64,000 nucleotides of DNA, taken from positions 27,808 to 91,807 of the forward strand of contig NZ_JAGTJJ010000047.1 of NCBI RefSeq assembly GCF_028435365.1, in the 5' to 3' direction. A model generated the notes under the pieces. The model saw nothing but the letters and a program-made list of their open reading frames with translations, was not told where the DNA came from and searched no databases. Position numbers and translations under genes: made by a program. Shown one piece after another: positions 53,382-62,345 of the stretch (its first letter is position 1; each line of letters opens with the position of its first letter). The stretch is from Polyangium jinanense (GTDB taxonomy: Bacteria > Myxococcota > Polyangia > Polyangiales > Polyangiaceae).

Positions 53382-56300
53382 ATGCGCTTGATCTCCAGAG
53401 CCACACGATGCTTTCTCCTGGGAGCGACCTGCTTCGGGCTGCTCGTCGCGCCCCCCGCCTTCGCCGCTGGAAACTCGGTCTTGACCGGGACCGTCCTCGA
53501 CGCGTCAACCAAAAAGCCGATCGCAAACATCGTTGTCACCGTGACCTCTCCCGCGCTGCAGGGCGAGCAGACCGTCGTGACCGACGCGGCCGGCAACTAT
53601 CGCGTCCCTCAGCTCCCACCGGGCGAATACACGATCCGGCTCGACGGGGATCGGCACAAGCCCCTCGCGCGCGGCGGGATCACGCTCCGCACGAGCAGCA
53701 CGCTCCGCGCAAACCTGGAGCTCATGCCGGACGAGCTGCGAGAGGAGATCGAGGTCGTCGCCAAAGCCCCGACGATCGACATCGGATCGACGACGACAGG
53801 CTTGATCGTCGATTCGGACCTTTCACATCGTCTCGCGGTGGCACCCCCGGGAGGTCGAGCGTCCGCCGTGCGATCGTTCGAGAGCCTCGCAGCGCTCGCG
53901 CCCGGCGCGCAGCCGACCCCCATCGGCTTTGCCATCAATGGCTCGTCGGCCCCCGAAAACCGATTCCAGATCGACGGCGTCTCCGTGGGCAGCGCGTCGG
54001 ACGGCATCAACGATACGCCGCTTTCGCTCGAGTTCGTCCGGGAAGTCAACGTCGCCACGGGCGGATACATGCCCGAGTACGGACGAACGACCGGCGGCGT
54101 GTTCGATGTCGTCACGAAGTCGGGTGGCAACGAGTTTCATGGGTCGGTCTTCGGCAGCTTCACGCCGGGCGCATTCGAGGGACAACGAAAGCCCGTGCGC
54201 GCGGCGGGCACGGTGGTCGCCGTGGACCAGAAGCTCGGCGCAATGCGTGATTTTGGTTTCGAGCTGGGCGGACCCATCATGAAGGATCGTCTGTGGTTCT
54301 ACGCGGGCTTGAACGTGGCCATGCAGGACCTCGACATCGTGCGCTCGCTCAACCGTTTGCGGTACGAGACGAACCCCGATGGATCCTTGGTGCTGGACGC
54401 GAAGGGCAACCCCATCAGCCTTCGCGATGAGTACGGATTTCAGCTCACCTCGCCCATTGAAGGAGGGACGCGTCGATACATCGCGTCCAAAGAGACGCTT
54501 CAATACATCGGCAAGCTGACCTGGCTCATCAACCCCTCGCACACGCTGACGCTCTCCGTGTTCGGTTCGCCCACGTCGTCCGGCGGTGATGGGCGCATCT
54601 CGCTCAACGGGGTCACGGGCACGACCACGACGATCAACACGAGCTTGCTGGAAGGAGAATACGCGGCCTTCGGACGGAAGGAAGAGCAGAGGATCAATAC
54701 GGTTTCGCTCAAGCTCTCGTCGTCCTTCCTGAACAAGAAGCTCCTGCTCGACACGACGCTCGGATATCACCACGCCTACTCCAACCGCCTGCCGGTCGAC
54801 GGGTCGGGGATCGGCAGCGGCCAGGGGCTCGATACCGTGCCCGGCATCTCGTGGACGCGGAGTAGCCCGCACACCATCGCCGATTTCGAGAATCTCCCGG
54901 CAGGGAGCGGCTGCGAGCCCAAGGGATCGACGAAGGTCATCTATTGCCCCGTGCGCGCCTACCTGACCGGCGGACCCGGGAACGTCAACGAATCCATCAC
55001 GAACCGCTTTCAGGGTCGAGCCGTCCTCACGTACCTCTTGAACGCGCTCGGGCAACACGTCATCAAGGCGGGGATCGACCTCGAGGTGTCAAATAGCCTG
55101 TTCGCTCGGGCGAATACCGGAAACGTGTGGTTCTCGGAGACGTACGACGGCTCGGCCTGGCAGGTCTGGCGCATCGGAAACCTGACGAACCCGGACGACG
55201 TGTACGTGCCGAGTTTGCAGTCTCCCACGACGCACTCCACCATCGTCGGTGGGTTCGTGCAGGATAGCTTCACGTTCCTGGACCGGGTCACGGTGAATGC
55301 GGGCTTGCGGTACGACGCGCAGTTGATGTCGAGCAGCGAAGGGGTGGGCATGGTGCTGCCGAACCAGTGGTCTCCGCGCGTCGGAGCCATTTACGATCCC
55401 ACCGGTCAGGGCCGGTCGAAGATCTTCGCCAGCTACGCGCGTTATTACGAAAACGTGCCCCTGGGCCTCGCCGAGGGCCTGTTCGTCCAGCGACCGTTCA
55501 CCGTGTCCAATGTGTCGAAATCCGTGTGCGACCCGACCGATCCCACCAAGGTCGAGGCCTGCCTGGACCCGAAGAACCGCCTCACGATCGGGACGCCGTA
55601 CTCGCCGAACCGGCAATGGGGTTTTTATTACGGTGATCGCGCGCCGGTGGATCCGGAGATCGAGGCGCAGTCGATGGACGAGATCTCGGCGGGCGGCGAG
55701 TACCAGGTCTTCGACGATGCGCGCGTGGGCCTCAACTACACGCACCGGTCGATCCATCGCGTCATCGAGAACATGAGCCGGGATGAAGGGACATCGTTTC
55801 TCGTGGGCAATCCCGGGCACGGCGCGGCCTCCGACTTCCCCGAAGCGCGACGTGATTACGATGCGTTGACGCTGTTCTTCCAGAAGTCGTTCTCCCAGGG
55901 GTGGCTCGCGCTCGCCAGCTACACGGCGTCGTTTCTCCGCGGGAACTATCCCGGGCTCGCCTCGGGCAACTATCCGTCCCCTCATACGCTTTCGGACTTC
56001 GACCTGCTCTCGCTCCTGCCGAACCGCGATGGCCCGCTCCCCGGGGATCGGCGTCATACGGCCAAGGTCTACGGCGCCAAGGAGTTCGCGCTCCCGAAGA
56101 ACATTCGCATCAACATCGGAATGAGCTACACCGGCACGTCGGGCGCTCCGCTCGATGTCCTCGGCGCGCATCCCTATTACGGCCGGGGCGCCGCGTTCAT
56201 CCTGCCGCGCGGTTCGGGGGGCAACTTGCCCTGGGTCCACAGCATCGATTCGAACCTCGCCATCGGCTACAAGATCAGCAAGGACAGCACGCTCTCCGTG

Positions 56301-56579
56301 AACGTGGACGTGTTCAATCTGTTCAATTTCCAGGCCGAGACGAGCCGCGACCAATCCTTCACGTACGGGTACGTCCGGCCCATCGAGGGCGGAACCGCGT
56401 CGGATCTGCCGGAGAAGGGCGAGTCGGCATGCGCCACGAGCGCTGGTTGCGGGTACAAACTCGTGAATTTCGAGGACGGCTCGCCCTTTGATCCCGCCAA
56501 CCGAAACCCCAACTACGGCAGCCCCACATCGTACCAGAGCCCGAGGACGATCCGCATGGGCGTCCGGTTGACCTTCTGA
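53382..56579 (+). CDS. TonB-dependent receptor with carboxypeptidase-like N-terminal domain
   Basis: 1065 aa outer-membrane protein. Signal peptide to about residue 29 (LVAPPAFAAGN), a CarboxypepD_reg-like beta-sandwich (about 30-115; LTGTVLDASTKKPIANIVVTV), a plug domain (about 120-250; GFAINGSSAPENRFQIDGVSVG) and a 22-strand-type barrel ending in RMGVRLTF with C-terminal Phe. This SusC-like/oar-like layout is used in myxobacteria for uptake of large or nutrient substrates; the substrate is unknown. ATG 53382 has AGAGGA upstream. It is followed 20 bp later by a lipoprotein gene, probably a partner, and shares an upstream palindrome cluster with the divergent beta-helix gene. Confidence 0.92.
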   Translation: MRLISRATRCFLLGATCFGLLVAPPAFAAGNSVLTGTVLDASTKKPIANIVVTVTSPALQGEQTVVTDAAGNYRVPQLPPGEYTIRLDGDRHKPLARGGITLRTSSTLRANLELMPDELREEIEVVAKAPTIDIGSTTTGLIVDSDLSHRLAVAPPGGRASAVRSFESLAALAPGAQPTPIGFAINGSSAPENRFQIDGVSVGSASDGINDTPLSLEFVREVNVATGGYMPEYGRTTGGVFDVVTKSGGNEFHGSVFGSFTPGAFEGQRKPVRAAGTVVAVDQKLGAMRDFGFELGGPIMKDRLWFYAGLNVAMQDLDIVRSLNRLRYETNPDGSLVLDAKGNPISLRDEYGFQLTSPIEGGTRRYIASKETLQYIGKLTWLINPSHTLTLSVFGSPTSSGGDGRISLNGVTGTTTTINTSLLEGEYAAFGRKEEQRINTVSLKLSSSFLNKKLLLDTTLGYHHAYSNRLPVDGSGIGSGQGLDTVPGISWTRSSPHTIADFENLPAGSGCEPKGSTKVIYCPVRAYLTGGPGNVNESITNRFQGRAVLTYLLNALGQHVIKAGIDLEVSNSLFARANTGNVWFSETYDGSAWQVWRIGNLTNPDDVYVPSLQSPTTHSTIVGGFVQDSFTFLDRVTVNAGLRYDAQLMSSSEGVGMVLPNQWSPRVGAIYDPTGQGRSKIFASYARYYENVPLGLAEGLFVQRPFTVSNVSKSVCDPTDPTKVEACLDPKNRLTIGTPYSPNRQWGFYYGDRAPVDPEIEAQSMDEISAGGEYQVFDDARVGLNYTHRSIHRVIENMSRDEGTSFLVGNPGHGAASDFPEARRDYDALTLFFQKSFSQGWLALASYTASFLRGNYPGLASGNYPSPHTLSDFDLLSLLPNRDGPLPGDRRHTAKVYGAKEFALPKNIRINIGMSYTGTSGAPLDVLGAHPYYGRGAAFILPRGSGGNLPWVHSIDSNLAIGYKISKDSTLSVNVDVFNLFNFQAETSRDQSFTYGYVRPIEGGTASDLPEKGESACATSAGCGYKLVNFEDGSPFDPANRNPNYGSPTSYQSPRTIRMGVRLTF

Positions 56580-56599
56580 TCGCGTGAACGAGGAGACGA

Positions 56600-57472
56600 A
56601 TGATGAATCGCCACGACTCCCTCAAGTCGATCGCCCTCGGGGCCTCTGCGCTCCTGTTCACGGCCGCATTCGGCACGTCGTGCGAGCAGCCGCCGATCCT
56701 GTGCGAGGTTGCGAGTGATGCCTATGCCGTGAAGTACTTCCCGAAAGAGGCCGGTAACGATTGCCTCATGCTGCCAGGGGAACGGGTGGGCATGTCCGTG
56801 TACAATCCGCCGAAGGGAGATGACAGAGAAATCGATGCCCTCCGGGCGACGGTCGCGATCCAGGCATCCTCGATGGGCGTTCTGGCGGACACGGCGAAGG
56901 CCACGGCGAGCGCGACGGATCCCGACCCGAACCACAAGCAATATTCGTTCGGCAATTACACGGCGCGGCCGGACGCGAACGATTTCTGCGCGGCCTCGGA
57001 CCTCTCCGTCGCCGAGCAGCACATCCCGGAGACGGCCTACACGGACGCGGACGGCAATCCGGCGATCTATCCCGAGACGCGGCTCGCCTACGAATGGCGC
57101 GACGTGCGCGTGCACATGGCATTCGCGACGCCGGGCAACGCCGCGACAGGCGAGGTGACCATCACGCGGGAGAGCGAAGATCCCGTGACGGGCGCTCGCG
57201 AGACGTGCACCACGACATACATCGCGAGCGCGCTGTTCCCCGCCGTCGGTTGCGAGGCGGTGGACGCCATGGGTCAAGGGACGGGAATGCCCGACGACAC
57301 GCGCTGCTGCGCCAAGGCCAATCCAGACCAGGGCAGGCCCTTCGGCTCCGGCATCCACCCCGATTTCAAGGTGAAGTGTGATCCAGCGCTGCTTCTATGC
57401 GCGCTCGACTGGAAGCCGGGGGAGTCCTTCCCGCCGCTCGGGACGAATTCATTTTGCGGTGACGGGGGCTGA
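56600..57472 (+). CDS. Lipoprotein downstream of TonB-dependent receptor
   Basis: 290 aa. Lipoprotein signal ending in AFGTSCEQP (Cys about 28). The mature part (CEVASDAYAVKYFPK ..., YTARPDANDFCAASDLSVAEQ, GCEAVDAMGQGTG, DDTRCCAKANPDQGRPFGSGIHPDFKVKCDP) has about ten cysteines and a beta-rich look. No family recognised. Its position 20 bp after the receptor, as with SusD-like or other surface lipoproteins, suggests it works with the receptor (inference). Confidence 0.78.
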   Translation: MMNRHDSLKSIALGASALLFTAAFGTSCEQPPILCEVASDAYAVKYFPKEAGNDCLMLPGERVGMSVYNPPKGDDREIDALRATVAIQASSMGVLADTAKATASATDPDPNHKQYSFGNYTARPDANDFCAASDLSVAEQHIPETAYTDADGNPAIYPETRLAYEWRDVRVHMAFATPGNAATGEVTITRESEDPVTGARETCTTTYIASALFPAVGCEAVDAMGQGTGMPDDTRCCAKANPDQGRPFGSGIHPDFKVKCDPALLLCALDWKPGESFPPLGTNSFCGDGG

Positions 57473-57484
57473 GTCTCATCGAGG

Positions 57485-57825
57485 AGCGCCGCGCCGGGGC
57501 GCTGCCCCGGGCCCCGCGGGGGCTGTTCGCCCCTCGACCCGAACCAGGGCAAGCCCTGGACCTCAGGTGGAAAAACTGCGCGTAGCGCAGTTTTTCCAGC
57601 AGGCCGGTGGCAAGACCGCGAAGGCTCGTTTCACGCTGGTGACGTCGCCTGGTGAACCGCCAGCGCCGCGGTCTTGATGGGCAGGGTCGTCGTTGGTCTT
57701 GACCCGGCTCGTTCGATGAACTGCGCATCGCGCAGTTCATCGACCCCGGGTCCAGCGCTTGCGCTGGTCCGGGTCCAGGGGCGGACAGCCCCTGGTGGGG
57801 CCTGGGGCAACGCCCCAGCTCAGCG
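57485..57825. repeat. Composite palindromic repeat, locus 1
   Basis: About 340 bp between two convergent genes, made of perfect hairpins: CCGGGGC/GCCCCGG (57494-57510), CCAGGGC/GCCCTGG (57544-57559), a 14-bp stem at 57568-57598 (TGGAAAAACTGCGC with its complement, 3-nt loop), then a 13-bp stem at 57714-57742 (CGATGAACTGCGC), CCAGCGC/GCGCTGG (57752-57767) and CTGGGGC/GCCCCAG (57802-57818). The left and right arms are related to each other in inverted order. Locus 2 (63775 to the window end) is the reverse complement of this element, including the middle part (GCCGGTGGCAAGACC...). May also serve as a terminator for both genes. Confidence 0.8.
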
Positions 57826-57846
57826 CCTCCCAGATGAGACCCATGC

Positions 57847-59865
57847 TCAGCCCACCGGGAGTCGCAGCACGAAGGTCGCTCCCTCTCCGAGCTGGCTCTC
57901 CACGTGAATCGTCCCACCATGGGACTTGACGATTCGCTGGGTGAGAAACAGCCCCAGGCCGAGCCCCCCGTACCTGCGCGACGATTCCGCCCGCTCGAAG
58001 CGCTGAAAGATGCGCGTAAGCGCGTCGGGGGCGATGCCGATGCCGTGATCCTTCACCTCGATGCGCACCTCGCCTCCCTCGCGAGAGGCGCGGATTTCGA
58101 TGGGACGCCCAGCCCCGAATTTGAGCGCGTTCGTCAGGAGGTTGGCGAGCGCCTGCTCGATGCGGCCTCGGTCCCACCACGCCGTCAAGCCCGCCTCGAC
58201 CTCGACCCGGAGCTCGCTCCCGACGTGGCTCGCATCCTCAGCGAAGGCGCCCGCCACCTGCTCCACCATCTCGACCACATCCACCCCGTCCCGGTGGATC
58301 TCCATCTGGCCCGTGGTGATGCGTCCCACGTCCAGCACGCGCTCGACGAGCTGACCTAGCCGCGCGAGCTGGCGCGACATCGCCCGGACTTTTTCGCGCG
58401 CGGATTCCGAGGCGCCCTCTCGGCGGAGCAGCGCGTCGAAGCTCTGCATGTGCAGGGTGAGGGACGTGAGCGGCGTGCGCAGCTCGTGGGCGGCCAGGAC
58501 GATGAACTCGTTCCGCGCCTCGATGGCCTGCTCCGCCTCCGCGAAGAGGCGTGCGATCTCCAGCGCAATGCCGCACCGGCGAGCCAGATCCTCGGCCAGC
58601 GCGAGGACCGCTTTTCCAGCGAAGCGGGCTCGGTCATCACTCATGAGCACGAGCGCCCCCTGCACTTGCCCTTGGACCCGCAACGGAACGAGCACCGCCG
58701 TGCCTTCCGGGGTGCTCCAGCATTTCGATGTGGTCGGCAGCGGCGGCAGGTGACCCGTGAGACGCGCCTGCCGGGCGGCGCTCCACCCTGCCTGACCCAT
58801 GAGCTCCGGCTTCTGCCCATTCTCGCGCGCAAGCCATACGGCAAAACCTGCGCACGCCCGTGGCACGACCAGACGGGCCACACGCGGAAAGGTCTCGTGG
58901 ACATGGAGCGACGACGCGAGCACCGTGCCTGCCTCCACCAGCAAGTGCTGTAGCTCCTCCGTCCGCCATCGCTCCGCGACGACCGCGGCCAGCGTCAGGG
59001 CCGTCAGGCTGACGATCGCCAGGAACATCTGGAGGGCGAGCACCTTCTCGGGCAACGACGCAGCCAGGGCGCCGAAGGGACCTTTCCCCAGGGTGGTGTG
59101 CCAGAGCGCGACCATCCCCACCACGGCCGAGGTGCTCGCCGCGCCGATGGGACCCATGCGCAGCGCCCCCCACAGGACGAAGGGAAAGCTCACGTAGGCG
59201 AGCGAAGCGCGGACACCTTCGGGCGCGGGATCGCTGAAAATGGCGTGCGCGCCCAGCGCGGTCAGAGCCAGCATCCCCGAAAGCTCCGCGAGGCGGCGCC
59301 ACCACTTCGGGCGAAGGCTCGCGGGCGTGCAGGTGAGCAGCAGCGGGGCAACCACGATGGTGCCGAGCCCGTCGCTCAGCCACCAGTTCATCCAGTCACC
59401 CAGGAAGGAAGAAGGCGCCCTCGAGAACGTGTAGCCGAGCGAGCCGAGGGTGGCGCTGGCAAGGGGGCTCAAAAGGCCTCCGAAGAGCAGCAACCCGGCG
59501 ATCTCCCAGCGGCGGGCGAGCCGTATGTCGGTGCCCACGAAATGCCGCATGAGGCACGCGCCGACCACTGCGCGCAGGCAATTGGCCAGGCCCCACAGAC
59601 TGGACACCCAGAGAGGTATGGGGAAGCCATGGACCAGGACCGAGGCGACCTCGGCGATGAAGACGGCGGAAAGCAGCGCGGGCCAACGCTGGGGTGGGCT
59701 CCGCAGCAAGGCGGCGAGGGTGAGCCCGCTCGGTAGCCAAAGCACGGAGCTCGGATGAGGCGGGAAGGCGAACTGGTTGGCGATCTTCGCCACCACGAAA
59801 TACACGACCCCGAGCGTGAGGGCCTGGAACCATGTATCCCGGGTGAACGTGGTGGAGCGTCCCAT
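57847..59865 (-). CDS. MASE1-type membrane histidine kinase
   Basis: 672 aa. N-terminal ~290 residues are a MASE1-like integral membrane sensor with about eight helices (LTLGVVYFVVAKIANQFAF, VLWLPSGLTLAALL, LSDGLGTIVVAPLLL). A GAF-like domain follows (about 310-440), then HisKA with LAAHELRTPLTSL and HATPase_c (ALANLLTNALKFGAG, DHGIGI, GLGLGLFLTQRIVKSHGG). No receiver. MASE1 sensors are usually tied to diffusible or membrane signals; ligand unknown. ATG 59865; the same strand is shared with the next kinase gene upstream (106-bp gap), and direct repeats lie in that gap. Confidence 0.9.
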   Translation of the reverse strand: MGRSTTFTRDTWFQALTLGVVYFVVAKIANQFAFPPHPSSVLWLPSGLTLAALLRSPPQRWPALLSAVFIAEVASVLVHGFPIPLWVSSLWGLANCLRAVVGACLMRHFVGTDIRLARRWEIAGLLLFGGLLSPLASATLGSLGYTFSRAPSSFLGDWMNWWLSDGLGTIVVAPLLLTCTPASLRPKWWRRLAELSGMLALTALGAHAIFSDPAPEGVRASLAYVSFPFVLWGALRMGPIGAASTSAVVGMVALWHTTLGKGPFGALAASLPEKVLALQMFLAIVSLTALTLAAVVAERWRTEELQHLLVEAGTVLASSLHVHETFPRVARLVVPRACAGFAVWLARENGQKPELMGQAGWSAARQARLTGHLPPLPTTSKCWSTPEGTAVLVPLRVQGQVQGALVLMSDDRARFAGKAVLALAEDLARRCGIALEIARLFAEAEQAIEARNEFIVLAAHELRTPLTSLTLHMQSFDALLRREGASESAREKVRAMSRQLARLGQLVERVLDVGRITTGQMEIHRDGVDVVEMVEQVAGAFAEDASHVGSELRVEVEAGLTAWWDRGRIEQALANLLTNALKFGAGRPIEIRASREGGEVRIEVKDHGIGIAPDALTRIFQRFERAESSRRYGGLGLGLFLTQRIVKSHGGTIHVESQLGEGATFVLRLPVG

Positions 59866-59906
59866 CTTGCCCCTGCGCCGAAAGCCTATGCAACCGGCTC
59901 GAGAAA

Positions 59907-59979
59907 CGCTCCCTGACACTTCAGCAGAGACGGGCCGATCGCTCCCTGACGCTCGCGCCGTGACGATTCGTCAATCGTC
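59907..59979. promoter_or_regulatory. Direct and inverted repeats upstream of the MASE1 kinase
   Basis: CGCTCCCTGAC occurs at 59907-59917 and 59940-59950 (33-bp period, about three helical turns). GACGATT-CGTC-AATCGTC (59962-59979) is a perfect 7-bp inverted repeat that also covers the stop codon of the upstream kinase. Candidate binding sites; no protein can be assigned. Confidence 0.35.
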
Positions 59980-61200
59980 CGTGTAAATGGGTATGCTCAA
60001 CCAGAAGCGCGCGCCTTTGCCTGGGGGTGACTCGACGGAGAGATTGCCGCCGTGGGCCACGGCGATGCGCTGCGCGAGGTAGAGGCCCATGCCGAGGCCG
60101 GTCGAGGTCTTGCCTGCATAGAAACGGTCGAAGATTCGTGGGAGGATTTCGGCGGGCACGCCTGGCCCCTCGTCTACCACTTCGACGCAGCCGATGTCGC
60201 CGTTGTCCAGATGTTTCTTGCTGATGGACATGACGACGGGGGAGCCTCGCGGCGAATGGCGGATGGCGTTGGAGACGAGGTTTTCGAGACATTGGCTCAC
60301 GCGGGAGGGGTCGGCGCGGACGATGACCTCCTGGTCCAGTGCGGTGACGATGACCTCGTGCGTCGGCGTGGAGAGCGTGCGCGCGATGTCGGCGCATAAC
60401 GCAGTGAGATCGACTGGCTGGAGGTCGAGACGGAAGACGCCCTGGTCGAGCCGCGCCACGTCGAGGATGTTCGAGATGAGCCGTGCCAGTCGCCCGACTG
60501 CGTTCAGGGCTGCTTCGCTGTCGCGCACGTCGGCTGCGCGTTGCTCTTGCTCGGCGCGACGCCGGAGCAGGTGCAGGCGGCCGCTGATGGGCGAAAGGAA
60601 GTTGCGTAGATCGTGGGCGAGCACCGTCATGAGCTCCTCGGCTACTGCGCGCCGCCCTTGCTCGACTGCGTTGCGCCCGATCTCCTGGACGAGCTCGGCG
60701 TGGTGGGCGATTGTGCCGACCCAGCGACCGATCGACACGACGAACCGCTCGTCGTCCTCGGTGAAGAAATCGCGCTTCAACGAGGCGACCATCAGCACGC
60801 CGCGAACTTCGCCGCCGAGCTCGATCGGGACGCCTACCTTCGATTGGATCTTCAGCGTCTCGCGGACGCCCTTCAGCTCGCCCGGATCCTCCATCAGCCG
60901 ACCTGTGCGGAAGGGCGCCTTCGTCTCGAAGATTTGCACGACGCGCCCGCCGTTTGCGATTTGCAGGACGTCGAGCCCCACCTTCCGCTGCAGGCTCGAG
61001 AGCGGCTGATTGCTCGTGCCGATGGCGACGAGCGAGTTCTTCGTCGGATCGAGGAGGAACGCGTCTACTTTGTCGGCGTGCATTGCGTCGGCGACGGCGT
61101 CGCAGGCGAACGCGAGCGCCGTCGGGAGGTCGGCCGACGGGACTTCGAGCAGACGCTCGAGCGTGCGGAGCAAAAGCGCCTGATTGGGTTGCCCCGGCAT
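59971..61200 (-). CDS. GAF-domain histidine kinase
   Basis: 409 aa, soluble. GAF domain (about 10-170; FLLDPTKNSLVAIGTSN, GVPIELGGEVRGVLMVASL), HisKA with TVLAHDLRNFLSPISGRLHLL (His about 197), HATPase_c (CLENLVSNAIRHSPRG, EGPGVP, GLGMGLYLAQRIAVAHGG). The first HisKA motif is H-D-L-R-N, as in many GAF kinases. Upstream of and on the same strand as the MASE1 kinase; a response regulator is not present, so a phosphorelay partner must be elsewhere. Confidence 0.92.
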   Translation of the reverse strand: MPGQPNQALLLRTLERLLEVPSADLPTALAFACDAVADAMHADKVDAFLLDPTKNSLVAIGTSNQPLSSLQRKVGLDVLQIANGGRVVQIFETKAPFRTGRLMEDPGELKGVRETLKIQSKVGVPIELGGEVRGVLMVASLKRDFFTEDDERFVVSIGRWVGTIAHHAELVQEIGRNAVEQGRRAVAEELMTVLAHDLRNFLSPISGRLHLLRRRAEQEQRAADVRDSEAALNAVGRLARLISNILDVARLDQGVFRLDLQPVDLTALCADIARTLSTPTHEVIVTALDQEVIVRADPSRVSQCLENLVSNAIRHSPRGSPVVMSISKKHLDNGDIGCVEVVDEGPGVPAEILPRIFDRFYAGKTSTGLGMGLYLAQRIAVAHGGNLSVESPPGKGARFWLSIPIYTDD

Positions 61201-61268
61201 ACCCCGAACCTAGGGCCCTGGGGTCGCGCCTGCCAACACTGGACAGTCCCGTTCCGGGGACAAACCGG

Positions 61269-62033
61269 TCAGCCTGCTGGCGCGGCGGTCGTGCTCTCTT
61301 GGCTGTCGCTGCTCTTTGGCTTCAGCCGCCTCGATCCGAGTGCGGGCGCTCGTTCTTCCCAATCGTCCTCGTGGAAGTAATGGGCGACCACTTGAAGGCG
61401 CGCGTGGGCTCGAGCGAGCAAGGTGGCGAAGCGATTCCGAAGATCCACGGCCTCGGTCGGGCCCGTCGAGGGTTTGGGCGGGGCGTCCGCGGGCCGAAGG
61501 TTCGCGACGAGCCAGGAGCCGACCTCGGCGGCCTCGTCGATTTGCGCGACTGTCACGGGGTGCTTGCCGCTGATGGCCGCGGCGTGTTTGCGGAAGAGGG
61601 AGGCTAGGGACACGCAGTCCTCGGCGCGATCACGGACGCCGCGCCCGGCGGCAATGGCGTCGACCTCGGCCTGAGGGACGAGCCCATTCTCGGCGATGGC
61701 CTTGGCTGCGGACAGGAGTTTTACGCGCAGGTCACGCGCGAGGGATAGCTTTGCCAGAACCTGCGATTCGCTCGGCGCTTCTTGCGCGGCGATGAGCGCT
61801 GCGTATTTCGTGGCCAGGGCGAGCTCGGGCAGGGCGAGCAGGGAGGCGAGGTCGATCTTGGGCAAGTGCGTGGGAATCGCGGCCTGGTGGTCGTGGACGA
61901 CCTTCATGCAGGTCGTGACGTTCACGAGGGCGAGATCGGGGTCGAGGCGATACGGGAGAATGTCGGCGGCGGGCAGGGCTTTCGCCGCGAGGAGATACTT
62001 GCCGTAGGCTTTCTGGAGATCGGGGTCGGCCAT
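61269..62033 (-). CDS. Hypothetical helical protein
   Basis: 254 aa, predicted all-helical and cytosolic with no signal peptide; Ala/Leu-rich with a conserved-looking centre (LDPDLALVNVTTCMKVVHDHQAAI, LRVKLLSAAKAIAENGL, AGRGVRDRAEDCVSLASLFRKH). I do not recognise it. Its gene is on the strand of the two histidine kinases (68-bp gap to the GAF kinase). Upstream of its start lies the 43-bp tandem repeat. Confidence 0.7.
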   Translation of the reverse strand: MADPDLQKAYGKYLLAAKALPAADILPYRLDPDLALVNVTTCMKVVHDHQAAIPTHLPKIDLASLLALPELALATKYAALIAAQEAPSESQVLAKLSLARDLRVKLLSAAKAIAENGLVPQAEVDAIAAGRGVRDRAEDCVSLASLFRKHAAAISGKHPVTVAQIDEAAEVGSWLVANLRPADAPPKPSTGPTEAVDLRNRFATLLARAHARLQVVAHYFHEDDWEERAPALGSRRLKPKSSDSQESTTAAPAG

Positions 62034-62149
62034 GAGGGGGGCTCCGGCTGGATGTAGGGATGAAGAGTGAGGGACTGTACATGGATGTTCGTTGGAGGCA
62101 CAAGGGCTCGGGGGAGGGAAGGCACGAACAGAACGGGATCGGGGAGGGG

Positions 62150-62297
62150 GACGGTGGAGGGAGGGGGGAATGAAAGATGGTTTACAACTGGGGACGGAGG
62201 AGGGAAGGGGGAGTGAAAGATGGTTTACAGAGAGGGACGGTGGAGGGAAGGGTGAATGAAAGATGGTTTACAGAGGGGGACGGTGGAGGGAAGGGGA
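62150..62297. repeat. Three-unit tandem repeat with GTTTACA core
   Basis: TGAAAGATGGTTTACA starts at 62171, 62214 and 62257, with a 43-bp period; each unit also holds a G-rich stretch (GGGACGG..GGAGGGAAGGG). Just after the third unit an inverted match to the core, TGTAAACC, is seen. It occupies the intergenic space between the hypothetical gene (62033, -) and the sterol-desaturase gene end. Nothing else is seen in this ~310-bp gap. Confidence 0.75.
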
Positions 62298-62345
62298 GAT
62301 GTAAACCGGTTTTGCTTGGGGAGACTGTGAAGGGAAGGCGAAGGC

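Noticed and set aside
57473..57846. Short open frames within the palindromic repeat region
   Set aside because: They consist of repeat hairpins without a start signal or protein-like composition.
62150..62297. Possible CRISPR array
   Set aside because: Only three units, the whole unit is repeated with no unique spacers, and no cas genes are present.
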